Positions 1 to 12,309 are shown, numbered from the stretch's first letter. The stretch: 64,000 nucleotides of DNA from Paenibacillus lutrae (GCF_009757775.1 NZ_RHLK01000008.1:63171-127170); one strand, 5' to 3'. Numbers and translations: made by a program. Notes: generated by a model not told the origin, from the letters alone.

Positions 1-563
1 AGCTCGAGTCCTCGTTTTTCCAGTCCGCTTATAACGCCTTCACGCTTGGCACCTTTCATGTTCTGGCCGAATTTGAATTTGGCGGAAATATCGTCCGGAT
101 CGATCCGGATCACCGCGACTCCCTTTATTTGTTTGACATAGCCCGGGTCATCGAGCGTAACAGGATCGTAGCCCCCCTCAGGCTGAAGTTTGTGCATAAA
201 GCTGACGAATGACCGTGCTTTCTCTTCCAGATCCTCCACAAGGGTAGCCCGGCCTTTGATAATGACTGATTTGAAGAAAGCCGAGGCCGGACAAGCATAC
301 ACCGGATCTGTGAAGTAGGAAGGAATAAGCGCATATTCTTTGGCGACAGAGAAGGACACTAGGGAGTCTCTCTTCATGTCCGCAATTTTCTCGCCGATTT
401 TACTGCCGTGCGCATAGAGGGCGCCGTCCGTATAAACGAAATTGAGCGGCTTCAGGTTCGGATATCCGTCCTCGCCGACGGTCCCCAGTACTCCGAAGGT
501 CATTTCACTTAGAAAGCTCTCAATTTCGTGCCATTCTTCCATGGCAAATTCTTTTCTTCTCAT
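1..563 (-). CDS. pyridoxamine 5'-phosphate oxidase family (FMN split-barrel) protein, 3' end cut by the window
   Basis: The minus-strand frame starts at the ATG at 563-561, with GCAGGAG about nine bases upstream, and stays open for 187 codons to the window edge, so the C-terminus is missing. The start MRRKEFAMEEWHEIESFL, then the strand-rich stretch FGVLGTVGEDGYPNLKPLNFVY and a later CPASAFFKSVIIKGRATLV, is typical of the NimA-like pyridoxamine-phosphate-oxidase-like fold, which binds a flavin nucleotide. Family members are often annotated as nitroimidazole-resistance or flavin-nucleotide-binding proteins; the substrate cannot be told from sequence. It is divergent from the dehydrogenase at 806. 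Family assignment is fairly firm, specific function unknown. Confidence 0.8.
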   Translation of the reverse strand, partial: MRRKEFAMEEWHEIESFLSEMTFGVLGTVGEDGYPNLKPLNFVYTDGALYAHGSKIGEKIADMKRDSLVSFSVAKEYALIPSYFTDPVYACPASAFFKSVIIKGRATLVEDLEEKARSFVSFMHKLQPEGGYDPVTLDDPGYVKQIKGVAVIRIDPDDISAKFKFGQNMKGAKREGVISGLEKRGLE

Positions 564-608
564 GGTGTGTCACTCCTGCTTGTTTTTTGTCTAATCATAG
601 CGGGCCGG

Positions 609-637
609 TTGACATTTCAAAAGAGCCACTTTACGCT
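609..637 (+). promoter_or_regulatory. candidate sigma-A promoter for the 806 gene
   Basis: A perfect TTGACA (609-614) is followed after 17 bases by TACGCT (632-637), a weak -10. It points at the dehydrogenase starting at 806, leaving a leader of about 160 bases with no other obvious feature. Confidence 0.35.
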
Positions 638-805
638 ATTTTTAGTGGACCAGTTAGTCTGCATAACTAATGACTTCATGATGTTGAAAAATGCACGCGT
701 GTACACTTTTCACAAGGAATTTGAAAGCGTAATCACACCGCTCGCCACTCAATAAGAGGGAAAGCGTTTGACGAACCAACAGGACACACAGGCGGAGGTA
801 ACAGC

Positions 806-1816
806 ATGTTAAAAGTAGCTTTGCTCAGCTTCTGGCACGTTCATGCGGCTGATTACGAGAAGGACGCCATCCGGCATCCGGGCACGGAGCTTGCAGCGAT
901 CTGGGATGAAGATGCACAGAGAGGTTCGATGGAGGCGCAAAAGCGGGGACTTCCCTTTTACGAGAAGCTCGATGACCTGCTGGCCGATCCGGCAATCGGA
1001 GGGGTCATTGTAACGACGCCCACCAATCTGCACCGGGAGGTCCTGATAGCCGCAGCAAGAGCAGGCAAGCATATTTTCACGGAAAAAGTCATTGCCTCCA
1101 CATGGGCGGCATGCAGTGAAATCCTGCAAGCCGTGGCGGAAGCGGGTATCGTGCTCACGGTGTCTCTGCCGAGACTGAACCAGCCCTATACGCTGGCTGT
1201 TCAGAACATTCTGGAGCAGAATCTGCTCGGCAGGCTGACTCTTGTGCGCGCGAGGCTGTCCCACAGCGGCGGGCTCAGCCGGGAGGAAGGCGGCGGCTGG
1301 CTTCCGGAGCGTTTCTTCGATCGGGAAGCTTGCCAGGGCGGCGCGATGATTGATCTGGGCTGCCATCCGATGTATCTGACGCGGCTGTTTCTGGGCATGC
1401 CGGAGAGCGTGACGGCTTCCTACGGGAGTGTGACAGGACGCGGCGTGGAAGATAACGCGGTCAGCGTGCTCCGCTACCCGGACGGGGCGCTGGGCATCGT
1501 GGAAGCCGGTTTCGTGAACAGTTATTCTCCCTTTGTGATTGAGATTCACGGAACCGAAGGAAGCTTGCTTTATTCCCAGCATGACGACAGACTTCTGCTC
1601 CGCACGCGCAAGCAGGAAGGAGGAGGCGAGGGCTGGACGGTGATCCATGATCTTCCCCAGCCGAATCTGTCCGCATTTGAACAATGGGTGGATCATATCC
1701 GCAGCGGTACCCGGGCTGAGGCGAACGTTCAATTGGCGGCTGATCTGACCAAGCTCATGGAAGCTTCCAACCGTTCGGCTGCTGAAGGCTGCGCGGTACA
1801 GATCGAGAGGGATTAA
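806..1816 (+). CDS. Gfo/Idh/MocA family oxidoreductase
   Basis: This 336-residue protein has the two-domain layout of the Gfo/Idh/MocA family: an N-terminal nucleotide-binding half followed by a beta-sheet C-terminal half. The E-K of the family motif is seen in HIFTEKVIAS (about residues 88-97), and the later segment GGAMIDLGCHPMYL carries the conserved D..CH region. The usual GxGxxG near the N-terminus is absent; the position reads LLSFWHVHAADY. Members are NAD(P)-dependent sugar or polyol dehydrogenases; the substrate here is unknown. The ATG has GGCGGAGGTAACAGC upstream. It stands alone between a divergent flavoprotein and an aldo/keto reductase. Family call firm. Confidence 0.88.
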   Translation: MLKVALLSFWHVHAADYEKDAIRHPGTELAAIWDEDAQRGSMEAQKRGLPFYEKLDDLLADPAIGGVIVTTPTNLHREVLIAAARAGKHIFTEKVIASTWAACSEILQAVAEAGIVLTVSLPRLNQPYTLAVQNILEQNLLGRLTLVRARLSHSGGLSREEGGGWLPERFFDREACQGGAMIDLGCHPMYLTRLFLGMPESVTASYGSVTGRGVEDNAVSVLRYPDGALGIVEAGFVNSYSPFVIEIHGTEGSLLYSQHDDRLLLRTRKQEGGGEGWTVIHDLPQPNLSAFEQWVDHIRSGTRAEANVQLAADLTKLMEASNRSAAEGCAVQIERD

Positions 1817-1825
1817 GTCCCTCTC
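1805..1825 (+). terminator. hairpin overlapping the stop codon of the Gfo/Idh gene
   Basis: GAGAGGGA and TCCCTCTC form a perfect 8-bp stem around a TTAAG loop, with the stop codon in the loop. There is no immediate T tract (a T run follows about 20 bases later), so it may stabilise the message end rather than terminate. Confidence 0.35.
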
Positions 1826-1969
1826 AAGGAGAGACACTCCCGTATTTTTTTCGAAATAAATAGTCGCAGGCTGCCTTATTCCATTCTTTTTACAGGTAAA
1901 GTACTCTATGATTGTTTAGGAAGACCTGTTATTCTACACGCTAATCATACTTATTGGAGGTAGGAACCG

Positions 1970-2914
1970 ATGAAATATCGCAAACTGGGACGGTCCGGCT
2001 TGAAAGTAAGTGAAATCAGTCTCGGCAGCTGGCTTACATACGGGGGTTACGTCGAACGTGACAACGCCGTACAATCGATCCGCAAAGCGTATGAGCTCGG
2101 AATCAACTTTTTCGACACCGCCAATGTGTATATGCAGGGGGAAGCGGAGAAAGTCGTAGGGGAGACGCTGAAGGAATATCCCAGAGAATCTTACGTACTT
2201 GCTACGAAAGCATTCGGCCCTATGGGCGAAGGCCCCAATGACCGGGGGCTTTCCCGCAAACATCTGATGGAGCAGGCGCATGCCAGTCTTCGGCGGTTAG
2301 GCACCGATTATGTCGATCTTTTTTATTGTCACCGCTATGATCCGGATACGCCCCTGGAAGAGACGCTGCGCGCTCTTGACGACCTTGTAACGCAGGGCAA
2401 AATCCTGTATGTCGGGGTGAGCGAGTGGACAGCCGCACAAATGGCGGAAGCGCATGCGATCGCTGACAAGTACTTGCTTGACCGCATCATTGTGAACCAG
2501 CCGATTTATAATATGTTCAACCGTTATATTGAAAAAGAAGTCATCCCGCTCGGCGAGGAAAAAGGCATCGGACAAGTGGTCTTTTCACCGCTTGCGCAGG
2601 GGTTATTGACCGGCAAATACAAGTCCGAAGAGGATATTCCGGCAGACAGCCGTGCAGCAAAAGTCGATTCCATGCGCAAGGCGCTTACGGCCGGGAACAT
2701 CGCCAAAGTCCGGAAGCTCGAAGGCATAGCATCTGAGCTTGACGTGACGATTGGCCAGCTGGCGCTTGCCTGGATTCTGCGTCAGCCGAATGTGGCGAGC
2801 GCACTTGTGGGAGCCAGCAGGCCGCAGCAGGTGGAAGAGAACGCGGCAGCCAGCGGTGTTGAGCTGGGGCAGGGCGTCCTGGAGAAAGTCGAGGAGATCC
2901 TGTCCGGGGACTAG
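1970..2914 (+). CDS. aldo/keto reductase, Kv-beta-like subgroup
   Basis: The protein has 314 residues and begins MKYRKLGRSGLKVSEISLGS, the classic aldo/keto reductase opening. The catalytic tetrad is visible: Asp49 and Tyr54 in FFDTANVY, Lys80 in LATKAFGP and His121 in FYCHRYD. The TIM-barrel family reduces aldehydes and ketones with NADPH; the closest named relatives are the voltage-gated potassium channel beta-subunit-like reductases. GGAGGTAGGAACCG precedes the ATG. It is monocistronic, ended by the strong hairpin at 2956 shared with the convergent mtnA. The physiological substrate cannot be inferred. Confidence 0.92.
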   Translation: MKYRKLGRSGLKVSEISLGSWLTYGGYVERDNAVQSIRKAYELGINFFDTANVYMQGEAEKVVGETLKEYPRESYVLATKAFGPMGEGPNDRGLSRKHLMEQAHASLRRLGTDYVDLFYCHRYDPDTPLEETLRALDDLVTQGKILYVGVSEWTAAQMAEAHAIADKYLLDRIIVNQPIYNMFNRYIEKEVIPLGEEKGIGQVVFSPLAQGLLTGKYKSEEDIPADSRAAKVDSMRKALTAGNIAKVRKLEGIASELDVTIGQLALAWILRQPNVASALVGASRPQQVEENAAASGVELGQGVLEKVEEILSGD

Positions 2915-2955
2915 AAAAAGAACAAGTTCGGAGTGGAGCAGGATAACCTCCATAC

Positions 2956-3000
2956 AAGGAAGAAGCCAGTCCGGGATAGATCCGGGCTGGCTTCTTCCTT
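2956..3000. terminator. bidirectional terminator between the aldo/keto reductase and mtnA
   Basis: A long inverted repeat, AAGGAAGAAGCCAG(T)CCGGGA against TCCGGGCTGGCTTCTTCCTT, ends in pyrimidine-rich arms on both strands. It lies between convergent genes and can serve both. Confidence 0.8.
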
Positions 3001-3023
3001 ATATGACAGCTTGTCCGAAGGGT

Positions 3024-4130
3024 CTATTCTTCGAACAATTTAGCTAAATTCTCGGTGAAAGGCGCCTTTACAACGCCCTTCTCCGTAATAATCGCCGTGA
3101 CATAATCATTCGGCGTCACATCGAATGCCGGGTTGTACACTTTTACGCCCTGCGGAGCCGTCCGTTTGCCGAAGCTCTGCGTAACCTCTTCCTCGCCGCG
3201 CTCTTCAATCGGGATCTCTTCGCCGGTCGCGGTGCCAAGATCGATCGTGGACATCGGACATGCCACGTAGAAAGGAATGCCGTGCGCTTTGGCCAGCACG
3301 GCAACGCTGTACGTGCCGATCTTGTTGGCTACATCGCCGTTAGCCGCGACGCGGTCTGTGCCGACGATAACCGCCTGCACCCAGCCCTTCTTCATCACGG
3401 CACCCGCCATGTTGTCGCAGATGAGCGTCACATCGACGCCGGCCTGCTGAAGCTCGAAAGCCGTCAGACGCGCACCCTGCAGCACAGGACGCGTCTCATC
3501 GGCGAATACCTTCAGCGAGATGCCCTGCTCTTGAGCGAGGTAGAACGGCGCCAAGGCGGTGCCGTACTTCGCTGTAGCCAGGCCGCCGGCGTTGCAGTGC
3601 GTGAGCACGCCCATGCCGTCCTCGAACAGCTCCAGCGCGAATTCGCCGATGCGGCGGTTGGTTTCTTCATCCTCGGCCTGGATTTGTATAGCCTCGGTAA
3701 GAATCGCCTGCTTCATTTCGTTATGAGAAATGTCCATTTGGACGAGCTTCTGCGTCAGGCGCTTAAGCCGGTCCAGCGCCCAGAACAGATTGACTGCGGT
3801 CGGGCGCGAAGTGGCGAGATAATCCGCCTGCTTCGCAACTTCACCCGCAAGACGTCTGCGGTTGGCTTCACGGGAGATGGCGCCATCTTCCACGGAATCT
3901 TTGAGGCCAAGGAAGACGCCGTATGCAGCGGCAATAGCAATTGCCGGGGCGCCGCGCACCTTCATAGAGCGGATGGCTTCCCAGACGCCGTGCACGGAAT
4001 CAAGCGGCAGATAAACAATTTCTTCCGGCAGAAGACGCTGATCGAGAAGATCGAGCTGCTCTCCGTTCCAGCGGACCGATTGAAGCCAGCCGCGCTGTCC
4101 TTCCGAATGTGTGTCAGTTGTTGAGGTCAT
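3024..4130 (-). CDS. mtnA: S-methyl-5-thioribose-1-phosphate isomerase
   Basis: MtnA converts 5-methylthioribose-1-phosphate to 5-methylthioribulose-1-phosphate in the methionine salvage pathway. The 368-residue protein contains the family signatures: [16 protein letters not shown] near residue 60, the catalytic-cysteine segment [17 protein letters not shown] in the middle, and [19 protein letters not shown] with the catalytic aspartate. The eIF2B-like fold is complete. It follows mtnK with a 4-bp overlap (start at 4130, mtnK stop at 4127), so the two are translationally coupled and act in consecutive steps. The identification is firm. Confidence 0.97.
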   Translation of the reverse strand: MTSTTDTHSEGQRGWLQSVRWNGEQLDLLDQRLLPEEIVYLPLDSVHGVWEAIRSMKVRGAPAIAIAAAYGVFLGLKDSVEDGAISREANRRRLAGEVAKQADYLATSRPTAVNLFWALDRLKRLTQKLVQMDISHNEMKQAILTEAIQIQAEDEETNRRIGEFALELFEDGMGVLTHCNAGGLATAKYGTALAPFYLAQEQGISLKVFADETRPVLQGARLTAFELQQAGVDVTLICDNMAGAVMKKGWVQAVIVGTDRVAANGDVANKIGTYSVAVLAKAHGIPFYVACPMSTIDLGTATGEEIPIEERGEEEVTQSFGKRTAPQGVKVYNPAFDVTPNDYVTAIITEKGVVKAPFTENLAKLFEE

Positions 4131-5353
4131 TTCACTACTCCTTCTCTTGAAACTGCCGCATCCCGGGCGATTGCAATCAGCTCGTCAATCGATGCCGCTT
4201 TGCGGTGGTGCTTGATCAGGGAGGTACCGATAGCGAGCGCTAGACGCTGTGCTTTCTCACGGGCAGAGGCATCTTCGATGCCGTCAATGTCCGCTACATG
4301 CGACAGCCCGTAAATACGGCGCACCATTTTGCATCCGGCGAAGCCGATCGTTTCCTGCAGAACGCGGTTCAAATACCAGTCCTGATAAGCGGGGGTTTCC
4401 GACATCGGGTCTGTGACGTCGTTATCCCATAGAGTTCGGAATTCACGCTCGAATACAGTCCAAACCTCTTTAACGGTTTCCAGAAGATATTTCCTGTAGT
4501 CCGCACGTTCTGCTTCGTCTGTACTCCAGCCTTCCTGAGCGGCATAGTTCAGGAGCAGATTCGCAAGGAGGGCTCCGATATCAAAACCCATCGGTCCGTA
4601 GTAGGCGAATTCGGGATCAATCACTTTGGTGGAGTCGGCTTTGATGAATATACTTCCTGTATGCAGGTCGCCATGCAGCAGCGACTCCGCCCGGGTCAGG
4701 AACGTATTGCGCAGAATGGCCACTTCCAGGTGAAGATCATGATCCTTCCAGATTGCCGCTACGGCATCCTTCAGATGAGCTTCCACGTTATTGTTGGGCG
4801 AATCCCGGTACGGATCGTCAAAAATCAGATCCTCTGTAATTTTGCATAACTCAGGGTTGATGAACTGGCCGACTTGGAGTTTCTTCTTCTGCTGGTTCAT
4901 GCCAAGATCCGATGTGTAGAACAGCGTGCGCGCCATGAAGGTGCCGATATGTCCGGCGAACAGAGGATAACGGTTATTCTCCATAAGCCCTTTGCGCATG
5001 ATGACATGATCGCTCAGATCTTCCATGACGGTGAGCGCTAAATCTTTCTCATATGCAAATACATGAGGAACGAGTTCCGGACAGAAGGAAGCCTGCAATT
5101 GCAGAGCCTCGCTTTCAATACGCGCCCGGTCAAGGGTCAAGGGCCATGATTCACCCACAACTTTGGCATAAGGAAGGGCCTGCTTGAGGATAAGACTGCG
5201 GCCTGATTGTTCATCGGTAATGTGAAAAACAAGATTAAGATTGCCGTCTCCGATTTCACGGCTTGTCAGCTGCGCATCAGCCGCAAAGATATTCGGCAGC
5301 TCTTTGGCATATGCTATCGCTTCCGCTTCGGTAAGTGCGCGGTAAGTGGTCAT
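4127..5353 (-). CDS. mtnK: S-methyl-5-thioribose kinase
   Basis: MtnK phosphorylates methylthioribose with ATP, giving the substrate of MtnA encoded downstream. The choline/aminoglycoside-kinase-like fold is marked by [14 protein letters not shown] (catalytic loop) and [17 protein letters not shown] (metal-binding Asp). I place the start at the ATG at 5353 ([12 protein letters not shown]), because AGGAGGA sits just upstream; this gives 408 residues, the usual family length. The frame stays open to an earlier ATG at 5428 that has no ribosome binding site. No SAM (S-box) riboswitch could be recognised in the leader, although mtnKA is S-box controlled in Bacillus subtilis. Confidence 0.95.
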   Translation of the reverse strand: MTTYRALTEAEAIAYAKELPNIFAADAQLTSREIGDGNLNLVFHITDEQSGRSLILKQALPYAKVVGESWPLTLDRARIESEALQLQASFCPELVPHVFAYEKDLALTVMEDLSDHVIMRKGLMENNRYPLFAGHIGTFMARTLFYTSDLGMNQQKKKLQVGQFINPELCKITEDLIFDDPYRDSPNNNVEAHLKDAVAAIWKDHDLHLEVAILRNTFLTRAESLLHGDLHTGSIFIKADSTKVIDPEFAYYGPMGFDIGALLANLLLNYAAQEGWSTDEAERADYRKYLLETVKEVWTVFEREFRTLWDNDVTDPMSETPAYQDWYLNRVLQETIGFAGCKMVRRIYGLSHVADIDGIEDASAREKAQRLALAIGTSLIKHHRKAASIDELIAIARDAAVSREGVVK

Positions 5354-5479
5354 GGGCAGTTCCTCCTGGTAGTTGTATGCAAAGACGGGTCGCTCCGGTT
5401 GTCTGTCCGTTAATTCCGACTTAAGCACTAGTATAAAGGAAATCCCCCCTTCATGAAACTGCTTTTACTGAAAAAGAAG

Positions 5480-5555
5480 GTCCTTTTTATCCTCTCATGG
5501 GGTTCTCCGGCTTATGCCGCCCTGCCGTTTCGGTCCTGGAGGACTTTTTACATAA
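5480..5555. other. structured intergenic segment between mtnK and dps
   Basis: Read on the minus strand the segment contains GTCC-TCCA-GGAC, a GGC..GCC hairpin around GGCATAAGCC, and AAAAAG-GACCTT-CTTTTT. Read on the plus strand it has T runs after GGTCC and GGAC arms. It matches no riboswitch class I can recall. It could be a leader of mtnK or dps, or overlapping terminators. The strand is undecided. Confidence 0.25.
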
Positions 5556-5611
5556 AATGAAGGCGATTCGCCGACACTAGCCGAAGAAACCGAGATCAGG
5601 AGGATTAAAAA

Positions 5612-6061
5612 ATGTCAATTGCTATCCGTTCCGCTCATAAAGTGCTCAACCGTCAGGTTGCCAACTGGACTGTGTTGTTCGTTAAACTGCATAATTTTCA
5701 CTGGAATGTGAAAGGCCATGAGTTTTTTACCCTGCACGTTAAATTCGAGGAATTGTACAACGAGGCGGCTAATTATGTCGACGAGCTTGCAGAGCGTCTG
5801 CTCGCGGTAGGCGGAAAGCCGGTGGCGACGATGAAGGAAAGTCTTGAGCTATCCAGCATTAAAGAAGCGGATGGCGGGGAGAAACCCGATGAAATGGTGC
5901 GCAGTCTCCTGGCAGACTTCGAAACGATCATCGGAGAGCTGAAGCAGGGAATCCAGGAGGCTGACGAGGCCAAAGACGAGGGAACAGCAGATATGCTGCT
6001 GGGCATCAGTGTGGCACTTGAAAAGCACCGCTGGATGTTAAGCTCTTTTGCAAAGAACTGA
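5612..6061 (+). CDS. dps: Dps family ferritin-like protein
   Basis: The 149-residue protein has the Dps four-helix layout. The inter-subunit ferroxidase residues are seen as His30 in LHNFHWNVKG, His42 in FTLHVKFEELY, and Asp57 and Glu61 in VDELAERLLAVGG. Dps dodecamers oxidise and store iron with hydrogen peroxide and protect DNA during stress. AGGAGGATTAAAAA precedes the ATG. It is a single-gene unit followed by a G+C-rich hairpin. I see no PerR box immediately upstream. The family call is firm; whether it binds DNA non-specifically cannot be judged, since the N-terminal basic tail is short. Confidence 0.95.
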   Translation: MSIAIRSAHKVLNRQVANWTVLFVKLHNFHWNVKGHEFFTLHVKFEELYNEAANYVDELAERLLAVGGKPVATMKESLELSSIKEADGGEKPDEMVRSLLADFETIIGELKQGIQEADEAKDEGTADMLLGISVALEKHRWMLSSFAKN

Positions 6062-6080
6062 GTCTGACAAACCTGCCAGT

Positions 6081-6116
6081 GGCCGGCAGCCCCCGACTGG
6101 GGGCGCTGGTCTTTTT
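6081..6116 (+). terminator. terminator of dps
   Basis: An inner perfect stem GCCCCC-GACT-GGGGGC, extended by imperfect pairing to GGCCGGCA on the left and GCTGGT on the right, is followed by CTTTTT. Confidence 0.75.
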
Positions 6117-6222
6117 GCGCACCTGCACAGGTTTTGTACGGCCCCGGTTTGCCATTACGGGAAGGGGACCTCTATAATAGAGTGAAGTGAGCCGATAACT
6201 TGGGCACAAAGAGGTGATTGAT

Positions 6223-6795
6223 ATGAACCATCCCCTTATCGCGTTAAAAGAGTGGGCAGTCGCGGTGCAGGCGCTTGAGCGCGGAGATCAGATTCTGATC
6301 ATGCGTAAAGGCGGAATCCGTGAGGAAACGAAACATTTCAGCGTAGTTTCCGATGCTTTTTACCTGTATCCGACTTATGAACATCAGAAATCTCATCTTG
6401 TTAAAGACGAGAGCAAGCAGCATCTGGAAGCCACTGTTCATGACTGGAATCCGGAGGACAGGCAGGTCACGATTTCAAGCTGGGCGGAGCTCGTCCGGGA
6501 TATCGAAATCAGTGATCCGGATACGCTGAATCGTTTTCAGTCTTTTCATATTTGGACGGAATCGTTCGCGGAAGAAAGACTCAAATGGAAACGCAAGCAT
6601 CCTCTTCATGTAATGATTCTGCGTGTGTACAAGCTGGATGAGCCGGTCGTGCTTCCTGTCTTGTCCGATTATGAAGGCTGCAAGTCCTGGATTGAGCTGC
6701 AGGCCGATCTTGCCTCCGCCGGGCGCACGCCTGTACTGGGTGATGAAGCTTTCCAGAAGATACTGACGGAGCTGGATCAGGCTTTGGCCGAGTAA
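6223..6795 (+). CDS. DUF1802 family protein
   Basis: The protein of 190 residues starts MNHPLIALKEWAVAVQALERG and continues with ILIMRKGGIREE and FYLYPTYEHQ, the pattern of DUF1802, a family of unknown function found in Bacillales, cyanobacteria and others. I place the start at the ATG at 6223 because AGAGGTGA lies just in front; the GTG at 6214 is inside that ribosome binding site. It has no signal peptide or membrane segment and looks cytoplasmic. It is monocistronic, upstream of the suf operon but with its own 250-base separation. No function is assigned. Confidence 0.85.
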   Translation: MNHPLIALKEWAVAVQALERGDQILIMRKGGIREETKHFSVVSDAFYLYPTYEHQKSHLVKDESKQHLEATVHDWNPEDRQVTISSWAELVRDIEISDPDTLNRFQSFHIWTESFAEERLKWKRKHPLHVMILRVYKLDEPVVLPVLSDYEGCKSWIELQADLASAGRTPVLGDEAFQKILTELDQALAE

Positions 6796-6973
6796 GGCGG
6801 ATTGAAGCGGACAGAGCATGCTTAACATACATATTGACAACCCGAAATTCCGCTGGATACACGGGACAAGCAAAATAAAATGAAAAAGCTCAAACAAAGG
6901 CGTTTAGGCTTGAAAAGCCGTGCATAATGTACTTTCTTGATTAAAGTAGGCGGGATAGTCTATCATGAGGCTA

Positions 6974-7010
6974 TTGAGAATCATTGATAATCATATTAGA
7001 ATGATTATAA
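6974..7010 (+). promoter_or_regulatory. suf operon promoter overlapping a PerR/Fur-like box
   Basis: TTGAGA (6974-6979), a 17-base spacer and TAGAAT (6997-7002) make a good sigma-A promoter with one mismatch per hexamer. The 15-mer TTAGAATGATTATAA (6996-7010) differs from the PerR box TTATAATnATTATAA at a single position and covers the -10. TGAGAATCATTGATAATCA (6975-6993) is a second, Fur-like imperfect palindrome over the -35 and spacer. A second possible promoter, TTGATT(18)TATCAT, lies at 6937-6966. Metal- or peroxide-dependent repression of suf is inferred from this arrangement. Confidence 0.6.
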
Positions 7011-7047
7011 AGTGAAATTCATTTAAAAGTTGGAGGGTTAATTCACT

Positions 7048-7884
7048 ATGGCAAATGCACCCGTATTTAAGATAGAGGGTCTGAAAGCAGCAATCGAAGG
7101 TAAAGAAATTCTGAAAGGCCTAGACCTGGAAGTTAAGGGCGGCGAAATTCATGCGATCATGGGACCAAACGGAACAGGTAAAAGTACGCTGGCATCCACG
7201 ATCATGGGTCACCCTAAATACGAAGTAACGGAAGGTTCCATTTCCCTTGACGGTGAAGATGTGCTGGAAATGGCCGTTGACGAAAGAGCGCGCGCGGGTC
7301 TGTTCCTGGCTATGCAGTATCCAAGCGAGATTGCCGGCGTTACCAATGCCGATTTCCTCCGCAGTGCGATCAATGCCCGTCGTGAAGAAGGCAGTGAAAT
7401 CTCCCTGATCAAATTTATCCGTCAAATGGAAGGCAGAATGAAGGAGCTTGAAATGAATCCGGAATTCATGCACCGTTACCTGAATGAAGGTTTCTCCGGC
7501 GGTGAGAAGAAGCGGAACGAAATTCTGCAAATGCTTATGCTTGATCCGCGCATTGCCATTCTCGACGAGATTGACTCAGGTCTGGATATCGATGCGCTCC
7601 GCATCGTAGCTCAAGGTGTAAATGCTATGCGCAGCGAAGACCGCGGATTCCTGATCATTACTCACTACCAGCGTCTGCTGGATTATGTAACTCCGGACTT
7701 CGTCCATGTCATGATGCAGGGCAGAATTGTTAAATCCGGGGGTCCTGAGCTGGCTCAGCGTCTGGAGAAAGAAGGATACGACTGGATTAAAGAAGAACTT
7801 GGCATTGTTGACGAAACGGTGGGTCATGATGACGAGCAGGAATTCCAAGTGCCTATGAATACGACTGCACCGAAATACAATTAA
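7048..7884 (+). CDS. sufC: Fe-S cluster assembly ATPase SufC
   Basis: SufC is the ABC-type ATPase of the SufBCD scaffold complex that builds iron-sulfur clusters in the cytoplasm. The 278-residue protein shows the Walker A GPNGTGKST (residues 39-47), the signature FSGGEKKRNE (about 150), Walker B AILDEID and the switch histidine in ITHYQR. A C-terminal tail of about 15-20 residues (ending VPMNTTAPKYN) extends beyond the typical 260-residue length. It is the first gene of sufCDSUB, 34 bases before sufD. TTGGAGGGTTAATTCACT precedes the ATG. Confidence 0.97.
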   Translation: MANAPVFKIEGLKAAIEGKEILKGLDLEVKGGEIHAIMGPNGTGKSTLASTIMGHPKYEVTEGSISLDGEDVLEMAVDERARAGLFLAMQYPSEIAGVTNADFLRSAINARREEGSEISLIKFIRQMEGRMKELEMNPEFMHRYLNEGFSGGEKKRNEILQMLMLDPRIAILDEIDSGLDIDALRIVAQGVNAMRSEDRGFLIITHYQRLLDYVTPDFVHVMMQGRIVKSGGPELAQRLEKEGYDWIKEELGIVDETVGHDDEQEFQVPMNTTAPKYN

Positions 7885-7918
7885 TGGCCTGGGCTATTTA
7901 ATTTAGGAGGAAATAGAA

Positions 7919-10849
<2,931 letters not shown>

Positions 10850-10875
10850 TTACAATTTTGAAGGAGGTTAGCACG

Positions 10876-12273
10876 ATGGCCAAGCAAATGCCAGAAATGG
10901 AAGAGTACAAATATGGCTTTCGGGACGAGCACAAATCCATTTTCCAATCCGGAAAAGGGCTGAATGCAGAAATCGTAACCGAAATTTCCAGAATGAAGGG
11001 CGAGCCCGAGTGGATGCTCGAGTTCCGTCTGAAATCACTGGAGCAGTTCTTCAGCATGCCGATGCCGCGTTGGGGCGGGGATCTGGACGATCTGGACTTT
11101 AATGAGATTCAGTACTATGTGAAGCCTTCTGAGAAGCAGGGGAAAACATGGGAGGAAGTTCCGACTGAAATCAAGGAAACTTTCGACAAGCTGGGAATTC
11201 CGGAAGCGGAGCAAAAGTTCCTCGCCGGTGTATCCGCTCAGTATGAATCCGAAGTCGTATACCACAGCATGCAGAAAGAACTTGAAGATCAAGGCGTTAT
11301 CTTCATGGATACGGACTCTGCGCTTCGTGAATATCCGGAATTATTCCGCGAGTATTTCGGAACGGTTATCCCTCCGACAGATAACAAATTCGCTGCGCTG
11401 AACAGCGCAGTATGGTCCGGAGGAAGCTTCATTTACGTGCCTAAAGGCGTAAAATGTGAAGTGCCTCTTCAAGCTTACTTCCGTATCAACTCGGAGAACA
11501 TGGGCCAATTCGAGCGTACACTCATCATTACGGATGAAGATAGCTTCGTTCACTATGTTGAAGGCTGTACAGCTCCTGTATACAGCACGAATTCCCTGCA
11601 CAGCGCAGTTGTCGAAATCGTCTGCCGCAAAAACTCCCGTGCCCGTTATACGACCATTCAGAACTGGGCACCGAACATCTACAACCTCGTAACCAAACGT
11701 GCCGTTGCCGAAGAAGGCGCGAACATGGAGTGGGTAGATGGCAATATCGGCTCCAAGCTGACGATGAAGTATCCAGCCGTTATTCTCAAAGGCCGCGGCG
11801 CTAAAGGCTCCGTGTTGTCGATCGCCGTTGCGGGTAAAGGCCAGCATCAGGATGCAGGTGCCAAAATGCATCACCTGGCTCCGGACACGACTTCTACGAT
11901 CGTATCGAAGTCCATTTCCAAGCATGGCGGTAAAGTAACTTACCGTGGTCTGGCATCATTCGGCCGCAATTCTGCCGGCTCCAAATCGAACATCAAGTGT
12001 GATACGCTTATCATGGATAAGCAATCGACATCAGATACGATCCCGTACAACGAGATCCTGAACGATAACATCACCCTTGAGCACGAAGCAACCGTATCGA
12101 AAGTGTCCGAAGATCAGCTCTTCTATCTGATGAGCCGCGGTCTGTCGGATGCGGAAGCGACTCAGATGATCGTCATGGGCTTCATCGAGCCATTCACCAA
12201 AGAATTGCCGATGGAATATGCGGTTGAAATGAATCGTCTCATTAAATTCGAGATGGAAGGCAGTATCGGTTAA
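10876..12273 (+). CDS. sufB: Fe-S cluster assembly protein SufB
   Basis: SufB is the main scaffold subunit on which the cluster is built with SufC and SufD. I place the start at the ATG at 10876 ([15 protein letters not shown]), since AAGGAGG at 10861 is its ribosome binding site; the in-frame TTG at 10858 lies upstream of that site. This gives 465 residues, the normal length. Family segments are [34 protein letters not shown] with the conserved cysteine, and [21 protein letters not shown]. It ends the suf operon; no classic terminator follows within 100 bases. Confidence 0.97.
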   Translation: MAKQMPEMEEYKYGFRDEHKSIFQSGKGLNAEIVTEISRMKGEPEWMLEFRLKSLEQFFSMPMPRWGGDLDDLDFNEIQYYVKPSEKQGKTWEEVPTEIKETFDKLGIPEAEQKFLAGVSAQYESEVVYHSMQKELEDQGVIFMDTDSALREYPELFREYFGTVIPPTDNKFAALNSAVWSGGSFIYVPKGVKCEVPLQAYFRINSENMGQFERTLIITDEDSFVHYVEGCTAPVYSTNSLHSAVVEIVCRKNSRARYTTIQNWAPNIYNLVTKRAVAEEGANMEWVDGNIGSKLTMKYPAVILKGRGAKGSVLSIAVAGKGQHQDAGAKMHHLAPDTTSTIVSKSISKHGGKVTYRGLASFGRNSAGSKSNIKCDTLIMDKQSTSDTIPYNEILNDNITLEHEATVSKVSEDQLFYLMSRGLSDAEATQMIVMGFIEPFTKELPMEYAVEMNRLIKFEMEGSIG

Positions 12274-12309
12274 CCTTGATGCATTAGAGGTTCTAGGGTT
12301 CGTTGAGTA

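Noticed and set aside
528-755. Plus-strand frame of 75 codons
   Set aside because: It overlaps the start of the flavoprotein gene, lacks a ribosome binding site and spans the likely promoter of the next gene.
809-1837. Open minus-strand frame of 342 codons
   Set aside because: It mirrors the Gfo/Idh gene, which has a clear family pattern and ribosome binding site.
5354-5611. SAM-I (S-box) riboswitch ahead of mtnK
   Set aside because: The conserved GGAGGGA...GCAACC core is not present on the minus strand.
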